The translations under genes were made by a program, and so were the position numbers. DNA of 64,000 nucleotides. Origin: Rhizopus arrhizus (lineage: Eukaryota > Mucoromycota > Mucoromycetes > Mucorales > Rhizopodaceae). The notes beneath the pieces are model-generated. The model was given only the letters and a program-made list of their open reading frames with translations. It did no database searches and was not told the origin of the DNA. This document shows, piece by piece, positions 1 through 10,520 of the stretch. The stretch is taken from contig JAKZZE010000020.1 in the NCBI GenBank assembly GCA_024220505.1, positions 558,001 to 622,000 on the forward strand, given 5' to 3'. The stretch's first letter is position 1; each line of letters opens with the position of its first letter.

Positions 1-261
1 CCTCCAGTCAGATCATAGTTGACTAGGTACCTGATCCATTATTATTCATTTACAGAAATTATGAATAATAAAGGTCATGACTTATTTATTGTTCATGTTT
101 ACTTTATAGAATGAAATCTAATAGTGATAGTTTTATATAAAAAGAAGAAGATTATATTTTATTTGATAAAGATTTAAATTATTATCTTTTATCAATTTTA
201 ATATACTTCTTTTAGTTGTGATTATTCAATGTCCGTTATGATCAGACGCTGTTCTACAACA
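1..261 (-). repeat. LTR-1, partial, cut by window edge
   Basis: Reverse complement of the start of the 581-bp LTR at 2593-3173; the match is complete as read by eye. The LTR start (TGTTGTAGAAC on the minus strand) is at 261 and the remainder lies beyond the window. It is head-to-head with the copy at 2593. Confidence 0.85.
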
Positions 262-521
262 CTACCGCATACAGTGACTCCCAAAACTGTCCCAATGTTT
301 TGTAATTCTGTCTTTCACTGTTATTGGTGCTATTGCTGTTTGCATAGAACATGACTTGTTGTACCTCATTTGAAAGCTACGGTAGCATAGATTTACGTGG
401 TATAAGTTACATTTCAATTGATGTAGCACTGGCGGAGATAAATCATATACAAAACGAGCGGTGCACTGGGACAGTTTTGGGAGCATATTGAAAAAATCGG
501 AATCTCTTTATTTATTTGTTA

Positions 522-2209
522 TTAATAGTCTGTCCAACGTCCTTTGTTCTGAATACACTTATGTATACGTTGTGGCATACTTTCTATAACTTTTTGACAC
601 TCTTCCGGCTTCATAAGGTCGTACCAAACCTTAGTCACACGTTCATAAAGCTCGTTCATGCCTTTTGGTGCAGTTTCATAGTCATTAAGTCTCCTTTTCA
701 ACAATGACCACATATTTTCGATAGGGTTTAAGTCAGGAGATTGTGCAGGCCATTGTAAAACAGTATAAGATTGTTTTTGAAGGTACTCCTTTACTACTTT
801 TGATGTATGCTTAGGGTCGTTGTCATGCTGGAAAATCACCTGGTGACGTTCGAAGCCTAATCTATTGACACCATACTCAATTGTACGCTCCAGTTCATCC
901 TCCAAAATCTCTTTATACAATTCTTTGTCCATATTACCATTGATTTTGCACATCCAACCGACTCCAGCATAGGTAGTAGCACTCCACAACATAATACTGC
1001 CTCCACCGTGTTTAACAGTCATCTTCACATGATGGGATTTCAGGCTTTCTCCTGATCGAATCCATGCCCAGGTGCGTCCATCCGAGTTAAATCTATTAAT
1101 TTTTGTTTCGTCTGACCAAATAACACGTTTCCAGTCATCTATTGTCCAGTCCTTGTGAGCAACGCACCAAGAAAGTCTGTTGCGGATATTCTTCGCGCTG
1201 AGCAATGGCTTCTTTGGCTTCTCAATCGCACCTAAGCCTGCCTTCCGAAGGGCTTGTTAAGGATACATAAGATTATAGTCACTTTATTTTAGTAAAAGGA
1301 ATCGGATATGATCCTAAATAGTATGCTGACATAACTTGGAATCATTTATAACATTATTCCCAACACAGATCAATAGAATACTTTGATTAGATTTTTATAT
1401 TAAGCTTTATTCATATTTACTTCACATAGTCAAATAAGATGACATGGTTGTAATGTAGTTTATTAATAATATGAGCATGTTGAATAAGGAATGACGATTA
1501 CTTACCGGATCATCATTAGTCATGAAAACATTTATCCTGACTGAGATATTATTGTTAGCAATGATATCCAATCACGGAACTAAGGATCTTTATATCCATT
1601 CGTACCGTCTCCTTAAATAGTTATATCTGAAACCATCCCAATAGCATAATTGACAATACAAGCTAGGAACAGGCTAAACTAATAATTAGAAATAGTAATC
1701 ATCTATTCTGTCAAATTGATTATAAATCTGTCCTAATTCTTTATCCGTATCATGTCTATAAATACTCTCACTTTTTACATGTAGAATTTATTTTTTTATC
1801 TAATCATAGTTATCTTAACTTAATAAAGAGATACCAAGTTCTAACAGTATTTCTTTATCTTTGATTGCTATATTATATTTACCTAAAACTCCCCTATTCT
1901 AAACAGGGCTCTACGAACTGTTTCGACACCTACTTTCTTTCCAATATCGTTCTCAAGACATTCTGTAACCTTCACAGCACTTGGAACACGATTATTGGTG
2001 ACTTGGCGTACACAGTAACGTTCATCAGCTGCAGACAACACCTTGCGTCGACCCCCCTTTGACTTTATAACACCAGTGCAATGGGTTTTTCGGAGTCTCC
2101 CAACCGTACTCTTGCTTAAACCAGTCAATTCTTCCACCTCCCGAAGCGACTTACCTTGTTTAAGGAGAGAAACAGCTTGAAATACCATACCTTGGGGGAC
2201 TTGTTTCAT
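522..2209 (-). pseudogene. Tc1-A transposase, split by a solo LTR
   Basis: This is the DDE transposase that would cut and paste Tc1-A. The N-terminal part (1906-2209) starts at an ATG giving MKQVPQG and has the paired-type helix-turn-helix region with GGRRK. The C-terminal part (522-1249) has WSDETKINR (first Asp), KHGGGS, FQHDNDPKHT (second Asp) and PDLNPIENMW (Glu), with 34 residues between the second Asp and the Glu (DD34E). The solo LTR at 1255-1905 sits between the parts; skipping it and one 5-bp repeat leaves the frame unbroken and without stops, so the LTR insertion is the only visible lesion. As it stands the gene cannot make a complete protein. Confidence 0.9.
1255..1905 (+). repeat. 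Solo LTR-2 with 5-bp target duplication
   Basis: 651 bp running TGTTAAGG to CTAAACA, flanked by GGGCT at 1250-1254 and 1906-1910. Orientation is from a TATAAATAC box followed by AATAAAG. It interrupts the Tc1-A transposase. Another copy of the same length lies at 4118-4768. Confidence 0.92.
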
Positions 2210-2592
2210 ATTGAGATTTAATGAGCGAGTTACAGCAGAGTAGGAGCTTAAAACTTCAGCAAAATATAATTTGGACATCAGATACGTTTGCGACGCTAAT
2301 ATATGCAGTTTGGTGATTGTATGCAAGTTGTGGGTGGATATTTTGTAGAGATTCCGATTTTTTCAATATGCTCCCAAAACTGTCCCAGTGCACCGCTCGT
2401 TTTGTATATGATTTATCTCCGCCAGTGCTACATCAATTGAAATGTAACTTATACCACGTAAATCTATGCTACCGTAGCTTTCAAATGAGGTACAACAAGT
2501 CATGTTCTATGCAAACAGCAATAGCACCAATAACAGTGAAAGACAGAATTACAAAACATTGGGACAGTTTTGGGAGTCACTGTATGCGGTAG

Positions 2593-3173
2593 TGTTGTAG
2601 AACAGCGTCTGATCATAACGGACATTGAATAATCACAACTAAAAGAAGTATATTAAAATTGATAAAAGATAATAATTTAAATCTTTATCAAATAAAATAT
2701 AATCTTCTTCTTTTTATATAAAACTATCACTATTAGATTTCATTCTATAAAGTAAACATGAACAATAAATAAGTCATGACCTTTATTATTCATAATTTCT
2801 GTAAATGAATAATAATGGATCAGGTACCTAGTCAACTATGATCTGACTGGAGGCATTTCATATAAATATATCTTTCCTCTCAATGAAGACGGGACAATTC
2901 TCCCAGATTAGTTAAAGAACAATAAGATCTATAAAAACAACGAATTAAAAATTTTCATAATCGATTCAGTGATCATTCTTCAATCAAACATGTCAATTAT
3001 TGGATCTACGCTCATAACTACTCATTTACCCGCCAACTGATAGAAGAATATAAATAGTAGACTTTGTAATGATTTCTTTTTTAACAATTAAGATTGTCTT
3101 AAATAAAGTTCAGTCTCAAAAAGTATTCTTTGGTTTTATTGTTATTCCTTAATTACTTTACCAAAACATAACA
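2593..3173 (+). repeat. LTR-1, full length
   Basis: 581 bp, TGTTGTAGAAC to ACATAACA, with TATAAATAG and AATAAAG near the 3' end on this strand. The flanks (GGTAG left, AGCAG right) do not match, so it is not a clean solo insertion. The left side is the palindromic spacer and the right side is LINE sequence. Confidence 0.85.
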
Positions 3174-4117
3174 AGCAGTTCCTCCAACGCCTCATAGTCA
3201 ATTGGGTCAGGAGAGTATAGCTGCTCGTAAACTTGTTTGGCGCAATTGTTGAGCTGATTTGGAGAGCGAACCAAGTATCCCTCTGAAGAAAGAAGTTCGT
3301 GGATAGTCTGTTTCTGAGTACGGGTCTTGATCGTCTTATAGAAGTATGAATTGGAGCGTTCACCGTGTTCTCGCCAACGTAAACCATACCTTAGGGCAAG
3401 AGTACTTGCTGAGAAATCGGCCATTTGGTCGAGCTGGGCCTCAGCATGACTTAACGCATCTGTGGCATGCTCAAATTGTTGATGTTTGAGGTGTTTGCGC
3501 CTCTGCCGTTGCAGGTAAGCTTCCTTTCGTCGATGCTTGGCGTGCAATTTGTAAGAGAAGGCTTGAATGAAACCTTTCAGAACAATCTTAGAGTGGTCCC
3601 ATTGGGAAGGTGTGGTATTTACACATATAATAAAGTAATACTGTAAATTACTACGAACAATGATCATCCAAATTAGGAATATCGGACATTGTATTATGCC
3701 ACGTCAAATAAAATCATATCCCGATCCACTCCAGAATATTCTAACAAGTTCCTGAATCAGGATTAATAATTACTTCTTGATAAAAGATGTTAAACAATAC
3801 CAATCATATAATTAACGCATCGTCTAATATCGATTAATAATCAATAATCATATACTGTGAATACTATTATTTAGCCGTGGATAGAAAAGTATAAATACCC
3901 TCATATTTTTAACTTGAATAAAGGACAATCTACTTTGAGTCTCACTTATTTTTATATTTGTTGATTGACTTAGTACTTTTTTATATTATAAACCCTAAAT
4001 ATCACAGAAGGAGCATCAAAATCTGGAATGTATCGTGAAGCAGCATCACAAAATGATTTTAATTCTTTTCTAAAGCTCATGTCTTGCACTAGATAAGGAT
4101 TGCACCGCCATATACAG
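3174..4117 (-). pseudogene. Old LINE ORF2 fragment (EN end to pre-RT linker)
   Basis: On the minus strand, 4007-4117 encodes a segment reading WRCNPYLVQDMSFRKEL, typical of the end of a LINE apurinic endonuclease domain. After an inserted solo LTR it continues at 3174-3610 with a basic, coiled linker (LRYGLRWREHGERSNSYFYK, then an ELLSSEGYLV segment) of the kind found between endonuclease and reverse transcriptase. No reverse transcriptase core remains: the fragment ends at LTR-1. It is unlike the L1-L4 LINEs. It is an inactive relic broken at both ends and in the middle. The assignment rests on segment resemblance, not on catalytic motifs. Confidence 0.65.
3611..4006 (+). repeat. Solo LTR-4 (chromovirus G3 family) in LINE
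   Basis: 396 bp, TGTGGTATTT to AATATCACA, with GAAGG on both sides (3606-3610 and 4007-4011). It matches the LTRs of G3 at 57584-57980 and 63064-63460 with some differences. Promoter-like TATAAATACC and AATAAAGG give the + orientation. Confidence 0.92.
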
Positions 4118-4768
4118 TGTTAAGGATACATAAGATTATAGTCACTTTATTTTAGTAAAAGGAATCAGATATGATCCTGAATAATATGTTGACATAACTT
4201 GGAATCATTTATAACATTATTCCCAACACAGATCAATAGAATACTTTGATTAGATTTTTATATTAAGCTTTATTCATATTTACTTCACATAGTCAAATAA
4301 GATGACATGGTTGTAATGTAGTTTATTGATAGTATGAGCATGTTGGATATGGAATGACGATTACTTACCGGATCATCATTAGTCATGAAAACATTTATCC
4401 TGACTGAGATATTATTGTTAGCAATGATATCCAATCACGGAACTAAAAGTCTTTATATTCATCCGTACCGTCTCCTTAAATAGTTATATCTGAAACCATC
4501 CCAATAGCATAATTGACAATACAAGCTAGGAACAGGCTAAACTAATAATTAGAAATAGTAATCATCTATTCTGTCAAACTGATTATAAATCTGTCCTAAT
4601 TCTTTATCCGTATCATGTCTATAAATACTCTCACTTTTTACATGTAGAATTTATTTTTTTATCTAATCATAGTTATCTTAACTTAATAAAGAGATACCAA
4701 GTTCTAACAGTATTTCTTTATCTTTGATTGCTATATTATATTTACCTAAAACTCCCCTATCCTAAACA
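4118..4768 (+). repeat. LTR-2, second copy, no target duplication
   Basis: 651 bp, highly similar to 1255-1905. The flanks TACAG and CTTTC differ, so it is not a simple insertion. The two sides carry non-adjacent parts of a LINE (endonuclease end on one side, an ORF1-like segment on the other), which suggests recombination or deletion at the LTR. Confidence 0.85.
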
Positions 4769-5359
4769 CTTTCTATTCTTGGATAAATCACCAACATGTA
4801 AGACCTTGCCATATTCGCTAAACACCTCCTGGAGGAGTGAACTAAGTTCGGATGGTCGAAGGATAGACAATTTATTCAAAGATACTTTGTAAACACTGCT
4901 GTCAGCCGAAAGAGTGGCTGTTCCAAAAAGAGTGAAAATTTCCAAAGTAATGCCAACTGTGCATGCTCTGTCCCGTGCTGCGATGGTATCAAAAGCTACG
5001 ACAGTTCCCTTTACTGAGCCATGCTGTGTATCTACGCCACCAATTGCTTCAGGGTATTGAATGGATAAGGCTGTTAAAAATGCATCTATTGTGACGCTTG
5101 TTGAATGTAAGTCGAAGGCAGCACTGTTTTTTTCTGTGGACTGGATCCATAATCGTTCATTGCGTTTTTGACGAGATGTTGCTTTAGCTTCTTTGTCTCC
5201 AAAGGCTGTAATATCTTGCCTCTTAGTAAGCTTAGAGTAGGCCCTCAACGTCTGCCAAATGCTCGCAGAAGTGGTAGATGTAGAGAGATCTGCCTTGGGA
5301 TTGTTGTCTTGATCTCCTGTAGGAGATGGGCTGCGATTGGTTGGATATTTGTGTAACAT
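4769..5359 (-). pseudogene. Retroelement ORF1-like fragment
   Basis: Open reading frame of about 197 codons from MLHKYPTNRSPSP to the LTR-2 border. The C-terminal third reads VYKVSLNKLSILRPSELSSL and then FSEYGKVLHVGDL, which resembles the RRM-like fold of LINE ORF1/gag proteins. It has the same strand as the LINE fragment at 3174-4117 and lies upstream of it, as expected for ORF1. The protein is cut off by the LTR just where a zinc knuckle would be expected; none is visible. Function beyond nucleic-acid binding is not inferred. An unrelated gag is possible. Confidence 0.45.
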
Positions 5360-5776
5360 TTGAATGTGCGAAAGATCTTGGATTTATCTGTATTCGTACA
5401 GTGAACGCAGCATTAAGTTACGGATTTCTAAAAATTAAATAGCGGAAAAATAAAAATTTAAATTACGCTTTCCATTCATGTGGAATAGGCGTGTTGTTTC
5501 TCGATTAATAAAATTAACAATAAATCAAATAATCGATGAGTCTCTTGAACCTCTTTATTAAGGACGAGAGAGCGAGCTCATTCAATACAAACAACGTCTT
5601 AGAATATAACAATATGATTTAGGGTCAGAGGTAGTACGGTATAAATTATGTGGGCTGTTTATCGTACATAGCACGAAGTGCTATATATGATACACAGTCA
5701 AATTATTAATTTTAAGAATCTTTTGAGTGATCTCACACGACATTAAGGAAATTATTAAGGTGAATACGACAATACA
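5360..5776 (-). repeat. Probable degenerate LTR
   Basis: AT-rich, no coding. It contains TTAATAAAGAGG on the minus strand and a stretch resembling 20965-21030 (both have a CCTCTTTATTA element followed by GACGAGAGAG). ACATT flanks a block from 5364 to about 5776, but the right end lacks the usual CA, so the borders are uncertain. Confidence 0.35.
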
Positions 5777-6163
5777 TTCTGGTATTGGTAATCCTAGGTT
5801 ATCGAAAGAGTCATGACGAAAGTTATATCCTGTTGGGGCGTCATTATGTTGGCTGTCTATGGCAGCCTGATGTTGAGACTGAGGAATGTTTTTGGTGGCT
5901 TGGTCCATAGTAACTTCGTCTGTAGCAACCTGTGAATCGTCGATAGTTCCAGTGTAAGTTTCCACTTGAATATCTTCCTGCGAATCAGCGGGTGTGGTGA
6001 AGAGAGCTTTCAAAACCTCTTGAGTGGATATCAAGATATAGTCCTCTTCAGTTGTCAGCAAAGTTGAGGAATGGACCCTTGGGGCATCACCAGATTCGTT
6101 CCGAATAGAACGTTTACGTTTCATAGTATTTGAAGTGAGAGGTGGGGAGGAAGTGCTAGGCAT
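5777..6163 (-). pseudogene. Unidentified retroelement ORF N-terminus
   Basis: About 130 codons starting MPSTSSPPLTSNTMKRKRS, rich in Ser, Thr, Gln and acidic residues, with no domain I can name. It ends in the LTR-like block at 5776. The ATG overlaps the TA at 6163-6164 where a Tc1 end is inserted, so the real start may have lain further upstream. Low-complexity N-termini of this type occur in LINE ORF1 and gag proteins. It may be the 5' part of the ORF1-like fragment at 4769-5359, but the two are not in one frame when the block between is removed. Confidence 0.35.
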
Positions 6164-6164
6164 A

Positions 6165-6536
6165 CAGTGGGTGAAAAAACTCTAAAAACGTTATGATATT
6201 ATTAGCATTTTGGTTGTTCTGTTTTACCAAATTGGTGTATCACCGTGAAATTTTGCACATATGTAGCACTGATAGTAACATATCGTATGCTATAATTTCA
6301 ATCTCAGATGATAAATATTGATCCGAAATCAACTGCTAAAAGGAGACAGCTTTATTTTTAGAGTTTTTTCACTTCCATAAATGTCGGATACACGGACCAA
6401 CAGACAGAATTCGCGGACTTTTATTGACGTATTATGAGTCATAAAGCCTCCAAAAGTATAAAAAAAGTCATTTTTCTCTTTTTCTTCAAATTTTTCCGTT
6501 TAATTTTTTAAATTTCCTAAACACTTCAATCATGCC
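6165..6536 (+). mobile_element. Tc1-G, left end only
   Basis: After a TA (6163-6164) the sequence begins CAGTGGGTGAAAAAACTC. At 6355-6372 the same motif returns inverted (TTTTAGAGTTTTTTCAC), the pattern that bounds the long terminal repeats of Tc1-A, B, E and F; the implied repeat is 208 bp. A T- and A-rich leader follows to an ATG at 6532. LTR-3 then begins and the rest of the element is missing. It could instead be a 210-bp MITE, but the right end lacks the terminal CACTG. Confidence 0.6.
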
Positions 6537-6716
6537 TGTTGTATCCACACAACTAGTAAAGTGAACATTCATGGATAAACGAGAGATCTCTGCAATAGCC
6601 AACTTTGCCCTGTTGTCTCTATCGGCGTTCCCACGACTATATCGGAACCTGATTACAACAACGGCAGTTCAATCCAATCTTATTCGATAATTATCGTTAG
6701 ATCAATAATTTATCTA

Positions 6717-8353
6717 CAGTGGGTCAAAAAACTGCACCAACCTAACCTAATTTTTCGGAAATAAGAGCATAGGTCTGTCAGTTTTATAGCAAACATTATG
6801 AAACTTGAACCAAACAAAGTTAATACTATCATGATTTATTGACAAAAATTTCAAAGTCAGAAGCTGAGTATACACTTAAAGCGAGCCCAGAAAAAAACGG
6901 AGGTCGGTTGGTGCAGTTTTTTGACTTTCTTAAAATCGAGTGGATCCACCCTTTTCTGCTAATACTGCTTGTATTCTGTCGGGCAAATTGTCCATATATT
7001 TGATGCATTGTTTCTTAGTAAACGAATTCCATTCATTTTCGACTCTTTCCTACAGTTCATGGATGCTGGTCGCCCTATTATCATACATGCTCAGCTTTAA
7101 CTTCAAATGATGCCATACATGTTCAACAGGATTAAGATCTGGACTTTGTGATGGTCAATCGTCAATGTAAACCATGCCCCTATCTTTCATTCATTGCGTT
7201 GTGAACTTTGATCGATGTTTACGATCATTGTCGTGCTGAAATACCGATGGTTTCCAATTCAGACCATAGTACTTCATGGTGTCCTTCAGACTTGTAGCAA
7301 GAATTTCTTGGTATAGCTCTGAATTCATGGTACCATCATAGACCTGACATGCGTATCCAGATCCTGCGCTGGTTATACAACCCCATAACATGAGACCGCC
7401 GCCTCCATGCTTCACAGTAACGTCGATATGGTGGGGCCGTAAACGATCGCATTTTTTCTTCCAATAATATTTGCAACCATCAGAGCCCCAAATGTTAATT
7501 TTGGTCTCACCAGAAAATATCACACGTCGCCAATCATGTACTGTCCAGTATTGATGCTTTTTTGCCCATGTCAATCGAGCCTTCTTATGCTTTTCAGTCA
7601 ATAATGGCTTCTTCTTTTTGATCTCAGCATAAATTTCAACTGAATGTAAAACATTAATGGCCGATTGATACGACATAGGGTGTCCAAGCTCCTCCAACTT
7701 CATTTGAACATCCTTGGCAGTCTTCCAGTAACCCGTGAGTACTTGTCTCTTGATGTATCGACGCGTTGATTTTGCCACAATGCTCGATTTATCTCCGCTT
7801 TTACGTATTCTATTATACATCCAGTTATTTGCATACCTATTAACGGTATTTATATGCACTCAAACTCGTTTCCCAATGACTGTGGGGTCAACGCTATCTT
7901 CCAATAGTGGTTTGATACTGTTTTGAACATCGAATGGAACCGTTTTGGGCATTTCTAATGATGGATAGACACTGGCGATGTATGATACGTTTGGGTAAAG
8001 TAGGAAAGAAAAAAAAAGGAAAATAATTGCAAAAAAGTTTATTTTAAGATCCCCAGTGTGACTACATATTCCACAGACTAATTTATATCTGCCGGAATGG
8101 CCTCAGTCCGGGCATATAGTGTCAAACCCACTTTTATTTTAAAAGTCAAAAAACTGCACCAACCGACCTCCGTTTTTTTCTGGGCTCGCTTTAAGTGTAT
8201 ACTCAGCTTCTGACTTTGAAATTTTTGTCAATAAATCATGATAGTATTAACTTTGTTTGGTTCAAGTTTCATAATGTTTGCTATAAAACTGACAGACCTA
8301 TGCTCTTATTTCCGAAAAATTAGGTTAGATTGGTGCAGTTTTTTGACCCACTG
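6717..8353 (-). mobile_element. Tc1-B transposon (1637 bp)
   Basis: CAGTGGGTCAAAAAACTG ends, TA duplication (6715-6716 and 8354-8355), and terminal repeats of 212 bp (6717-6928, 8142-8353). GTCAAAAAACTGCACCAACC occurs at the outer end of each repeat and inverted at its inner end. It is inserted in LTR-3; the uninterrupted site is seen near 52060 in the other LTR-3 copy. Confidence 0.93.
6930..7952 (-). pseudogene. Tc1-B transposase, dead copy
   Basis: The reading frame runs from ATG (7950-7952, MPKTVPFDV) to a TAA only one base from the terminal repeat. It has in-frame stops near residue 31 and at two positions in the C-terminal third, where the related Tc1-C2 protein has Trp at the second. 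The first catalytic Asp is changed (FSGETKIN instead of SDET), so the copy is catalytically dead even if read through. Remaining family marks are KHGGGG, FQHDND and PDLNPVEH. The spacing from the second Asp to the Glu is 35 residues (DD35E), shared with Tc1-C and different from Tc1-A, E and F. Confidence 0.9.
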
Positions 8354-8532
8354 TACTTCATTGTCCCTTGATTCGTCAAGAAGACAGCGGCTATTGATTA
8401 TCTACTATCTTTCCTTTATCTTTCCATTCTTCCCACATCATTCTTTTAACCGATCAATTGAAATAGCGGTAAAGATCCAGACATCCAAAAAGTATAAATA
8501 GCCTCAAATGTTTTTATTAATAAAGCAACATA

Positions 8533-10171
8533 CAGTAGGTCAAAAAATTGCTGCAAGGAATTGCAAAATACCGGTTTTACAGCTGGTTGTCTATGGATAC
8601 TGCACCAAACTATCTCAAACTTTGATTGTTTGTACCTCACTAGAAGGGGCATTTATTCGTCGATTATCTGATATGGACAATGGTTATTGGCGGAATTTGA
8701 TATAGTTAAAGGGAATGTTATAAACATCTGGCATTTTTTACTTGTTTACATATGTTTGGAATAACGAATTTTAATACGACCCAGCCGATTGTTATCGTAT
8801 GAATTCACATCCTTGACATCGTAAGAATGTTAGCAGTATATAAAGACGCTTGCAATTCCTTTATTTTAAATTTTAAATTGTCTTGCTTGCACTATTTATC
8901 TTTTTTACCCTATCATCAACCACATGCCTAAACGACTATCAAACGAGAAAGTAAACAATCTCAAACAAGCATTAACTGAGCCCACATCAGCGTACGCTAT
9001 TGCTAAGGAGACTGGAGTACATAAATCAACTGTTAGTAGTTACTTTAGAAGGTTGTTTTTAAACAGGACAATAAATACAGGTGGTAGACCTACAATAAAC
9101 TCCAAAGTGACGAAGCGGCTAAGCAAAAGAAAATTCGTTAAAGGGGTTCCAAATACTGCCAAAGAGGTATGCCGGGAGCTGGCTGAACTTGGCTATGATA
9201 TCTCATACCAGTCAGCAATTAAGGTACTGAAATCAATGGAGTTCCATTTTTCAATAGAAAAAAAGAAGCTATTTCCGACAAAAGCACATATGTAGCATCA
9301 GTTAGAATGTGTCAACGATCATCAGGATTAGACAGTAGACGACTGACAATAAACGGTATTTTTAATGAATCTGAGATCAATGTATGGGGATCTGATGGTG
9401 GTAACTACTATTGGAAAAGGCCAAGTGGTCTTTTTCAACATCGTGACCTGAAATTTACAGTCAAGCATAGAGCTAGCAAGTTGATGACGTGAGGCTGTAT
9501 AACATGCGGAAGTCCAGGATATGACTGCCAAATTTACGATGGAAGCATTTATTCGGATGTTTACCAGCATAATTTGAACACCACGCTTCGTGATACTATG
9601 GAGCACTATAATTCCGACTGGTCCTACATTTACTTTCAGCATGATAATGACCCAAAGCACAAGATAAAATCTACAGTAGCCTGGTTGAATAGTCACCAAT
9701 AGAGTTATATTAACGATTGGCCAGCTCAGAGTCCGGACTTAAATCCAATAGAACATGTATGGCATCAACTGAAGTTAAAGCTCAGCTGTTACGAACGTAG
9801 AGCAAAGAATACGGATGAGCTTTGGGAACGAGTACAAAAAGCACGGAATGGATTTGATAAAGAACTTTGCCAAAGGTACATCGATAGCATGCCGGTAAGA
9901 ATTCAAGAGGTTATTAATAGAAAAGGAGGATCAACTAAATATTAATAAATAAATTCATTGCGTTCAAATTTTCGTTTTTTTCAAATTTTCAAATTGCGCG
10001 CCTCATACTTCCTTCAATACTTATCCAATAGGGCTTAAACTCTTTCGGACTTTTCAAGACATGTAGGAAATCTACTATGTGGAAACAGAGGCAGTTTGTA
10101 CCATTGTGGCAGGATGTACGCTACAAAAATTGAGAAAAATGGATTCCTTGCAGCAATTTTTTGACCTACTG
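8533..10171 (+). mobile_element. Tc1-C copy 1 (1639 bp)
   Basis: Starts CAGTAGGTCAAAAAATTG and ends in its complement, between TA at 8531-8532 and 10172-10173. The terminal repeat is short (about 29 bp), unlike families A, B, E and F. It is inserted in LTR-3 beside the AATAAAG signal. Confidence 0.93.
8924..9945 (+). pseudogene. Tc1-C1 transposase, dead copy
   Basis: Starts MPKRLSNEKVNNLK with the helix-turn-helix region intact for about 123 codons. Several in-frame stops follow (after KAHM at 9293-9295, and at Trp codons), and the gene is one base shorter than its intact relative at 50618-51640, so it also has a frameshift. The first Asp motif is altered to FNESEIN, and the KHGGG motif is KHRASK. 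The second Asp (FQHDNDPKH) and PDLNPIEHVW remain. It is a decayed sister of Tc1-C2. Confidence 0.92.
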
Positions 10172-10239
10172 TATAATCTTTAGTTTCACAACTATTGTCT
10201 TTTTAGTTTTTGTCTCTTATTTTAATACTTGACAAAACA

Positions 10240-10520
10240 AATTGTTCTATGGCTTCTTCATAGGTGACCGTAGGATTTTCCTTCAATATGACGCGCTCAA
10301 AGTAAATTTTGGCGGCACGTCGCAACTGTGATTTTAGGATAACCAATCTTCGGGCATCAGTATTTGTGTCGCTAATGGCTAAGAATGACTCCAGTATTTC
10401 TTGAAGGTGACGGAAATCTTCACCTTCATAACCATAAAATTTAATTAGTTTAGGACGATATCCTTGGGCTACGCTTTGGTTGCTAATTGATGCCAACACG
10501 TTTTGTCCTGCTGTATTCAT
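10240..10520 (-). pseudogene. Gag fragment of an old LTR retrotransposon
   Basis: 93 codons from MNTAGQNVLASISNQ to a break at LTR-3. The segment KLIKFYGYEGEDFRHLQEIL and a later LKSQLRRAAKIYFER match the usual layout of the retrotransposon Gag capsid region (a motif before a long helical stretch). Only the N-terminal part survives. The 3' continuation is missing because the far side of LTR-3 holds Tc1-G instead. It is not the same gag as in G1-G4. Confidence 0.55.

Larger units (their letters stand above)
272..2582 (-). mobile_element. Tc1-A, Tc1/mariner transposon with solo LTR inside
   Basis: The element starts CAGTGACTCCCAAAACTG, ends with the reverse complement, and is flanked by TA at 270-271 and 2583-2584, the mariner target duplication. 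The terminal repeats are 236 bp (272-507 and 2347-2582). Each repeat carries the 17-bp motif CTCCCAAAACTGTCCCA at its outer end and the same motif inverted at its inner end. Without the 651-bp solo LTR and its 5-bp duplication the element would be 1655 bp, a normal size for Tc1. It sits exactly on the central TA of the palindromic spacer between two LTR-1 copies. Confidence 0.93.
1..2853. repeat. Large palindrome, arms 1-507 and 2347-2853
   Basis: Position n pairs with position 2854-n over both arms. Each arm consists of LTR-1 sequence (261 bp), an 8-bp spacer (CTACCGCA / TGCGGTAG), a TA, and the 236-bp terminal repeat of Tc1-A. I saw no mismatch between the arms. The left arm may continue outside the window. 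Confidence 0.85.
6537..10239 (+). repeat. LTR-3 copy 1, carrying two Tc1 insertions
   Basis: The three parts (6537-6716, 8354-8532 and 10172-10239), less the duplicated TAs, give 423 bp, against 422 bp for the solo copy at 51814-52235. TGTTGTATCC starts it, ACAAAACA ends it, and TATAAATAG plus AATAAAG give the + orientation. Flanks differ (ATGCC, AATTG): the left flank is the start of Tc1-G and the right flank is a gag gene on the minus strand. This points to LTR-LTR recombination rather than a simple insertion. Confidence 0.85.

Noticed and set aside
5777..6163. A host gene encoding a short acidic/Ser-rich protein
   Set aside because: It is cut by an LTR-like block and begins at a Tc1 insertion site; a retroelement remnant is more likely than a host gene, though not proven.
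8924..9945. Repeat-induced point mutation (RIP) as the cause of decay in Tc1-C1
   Set aside because: Some Trp codons became stops as G-to-A changes would give, but differences from the intact copy are of mixed types and include a base loss; no clear C-to-T bias seen by eye.
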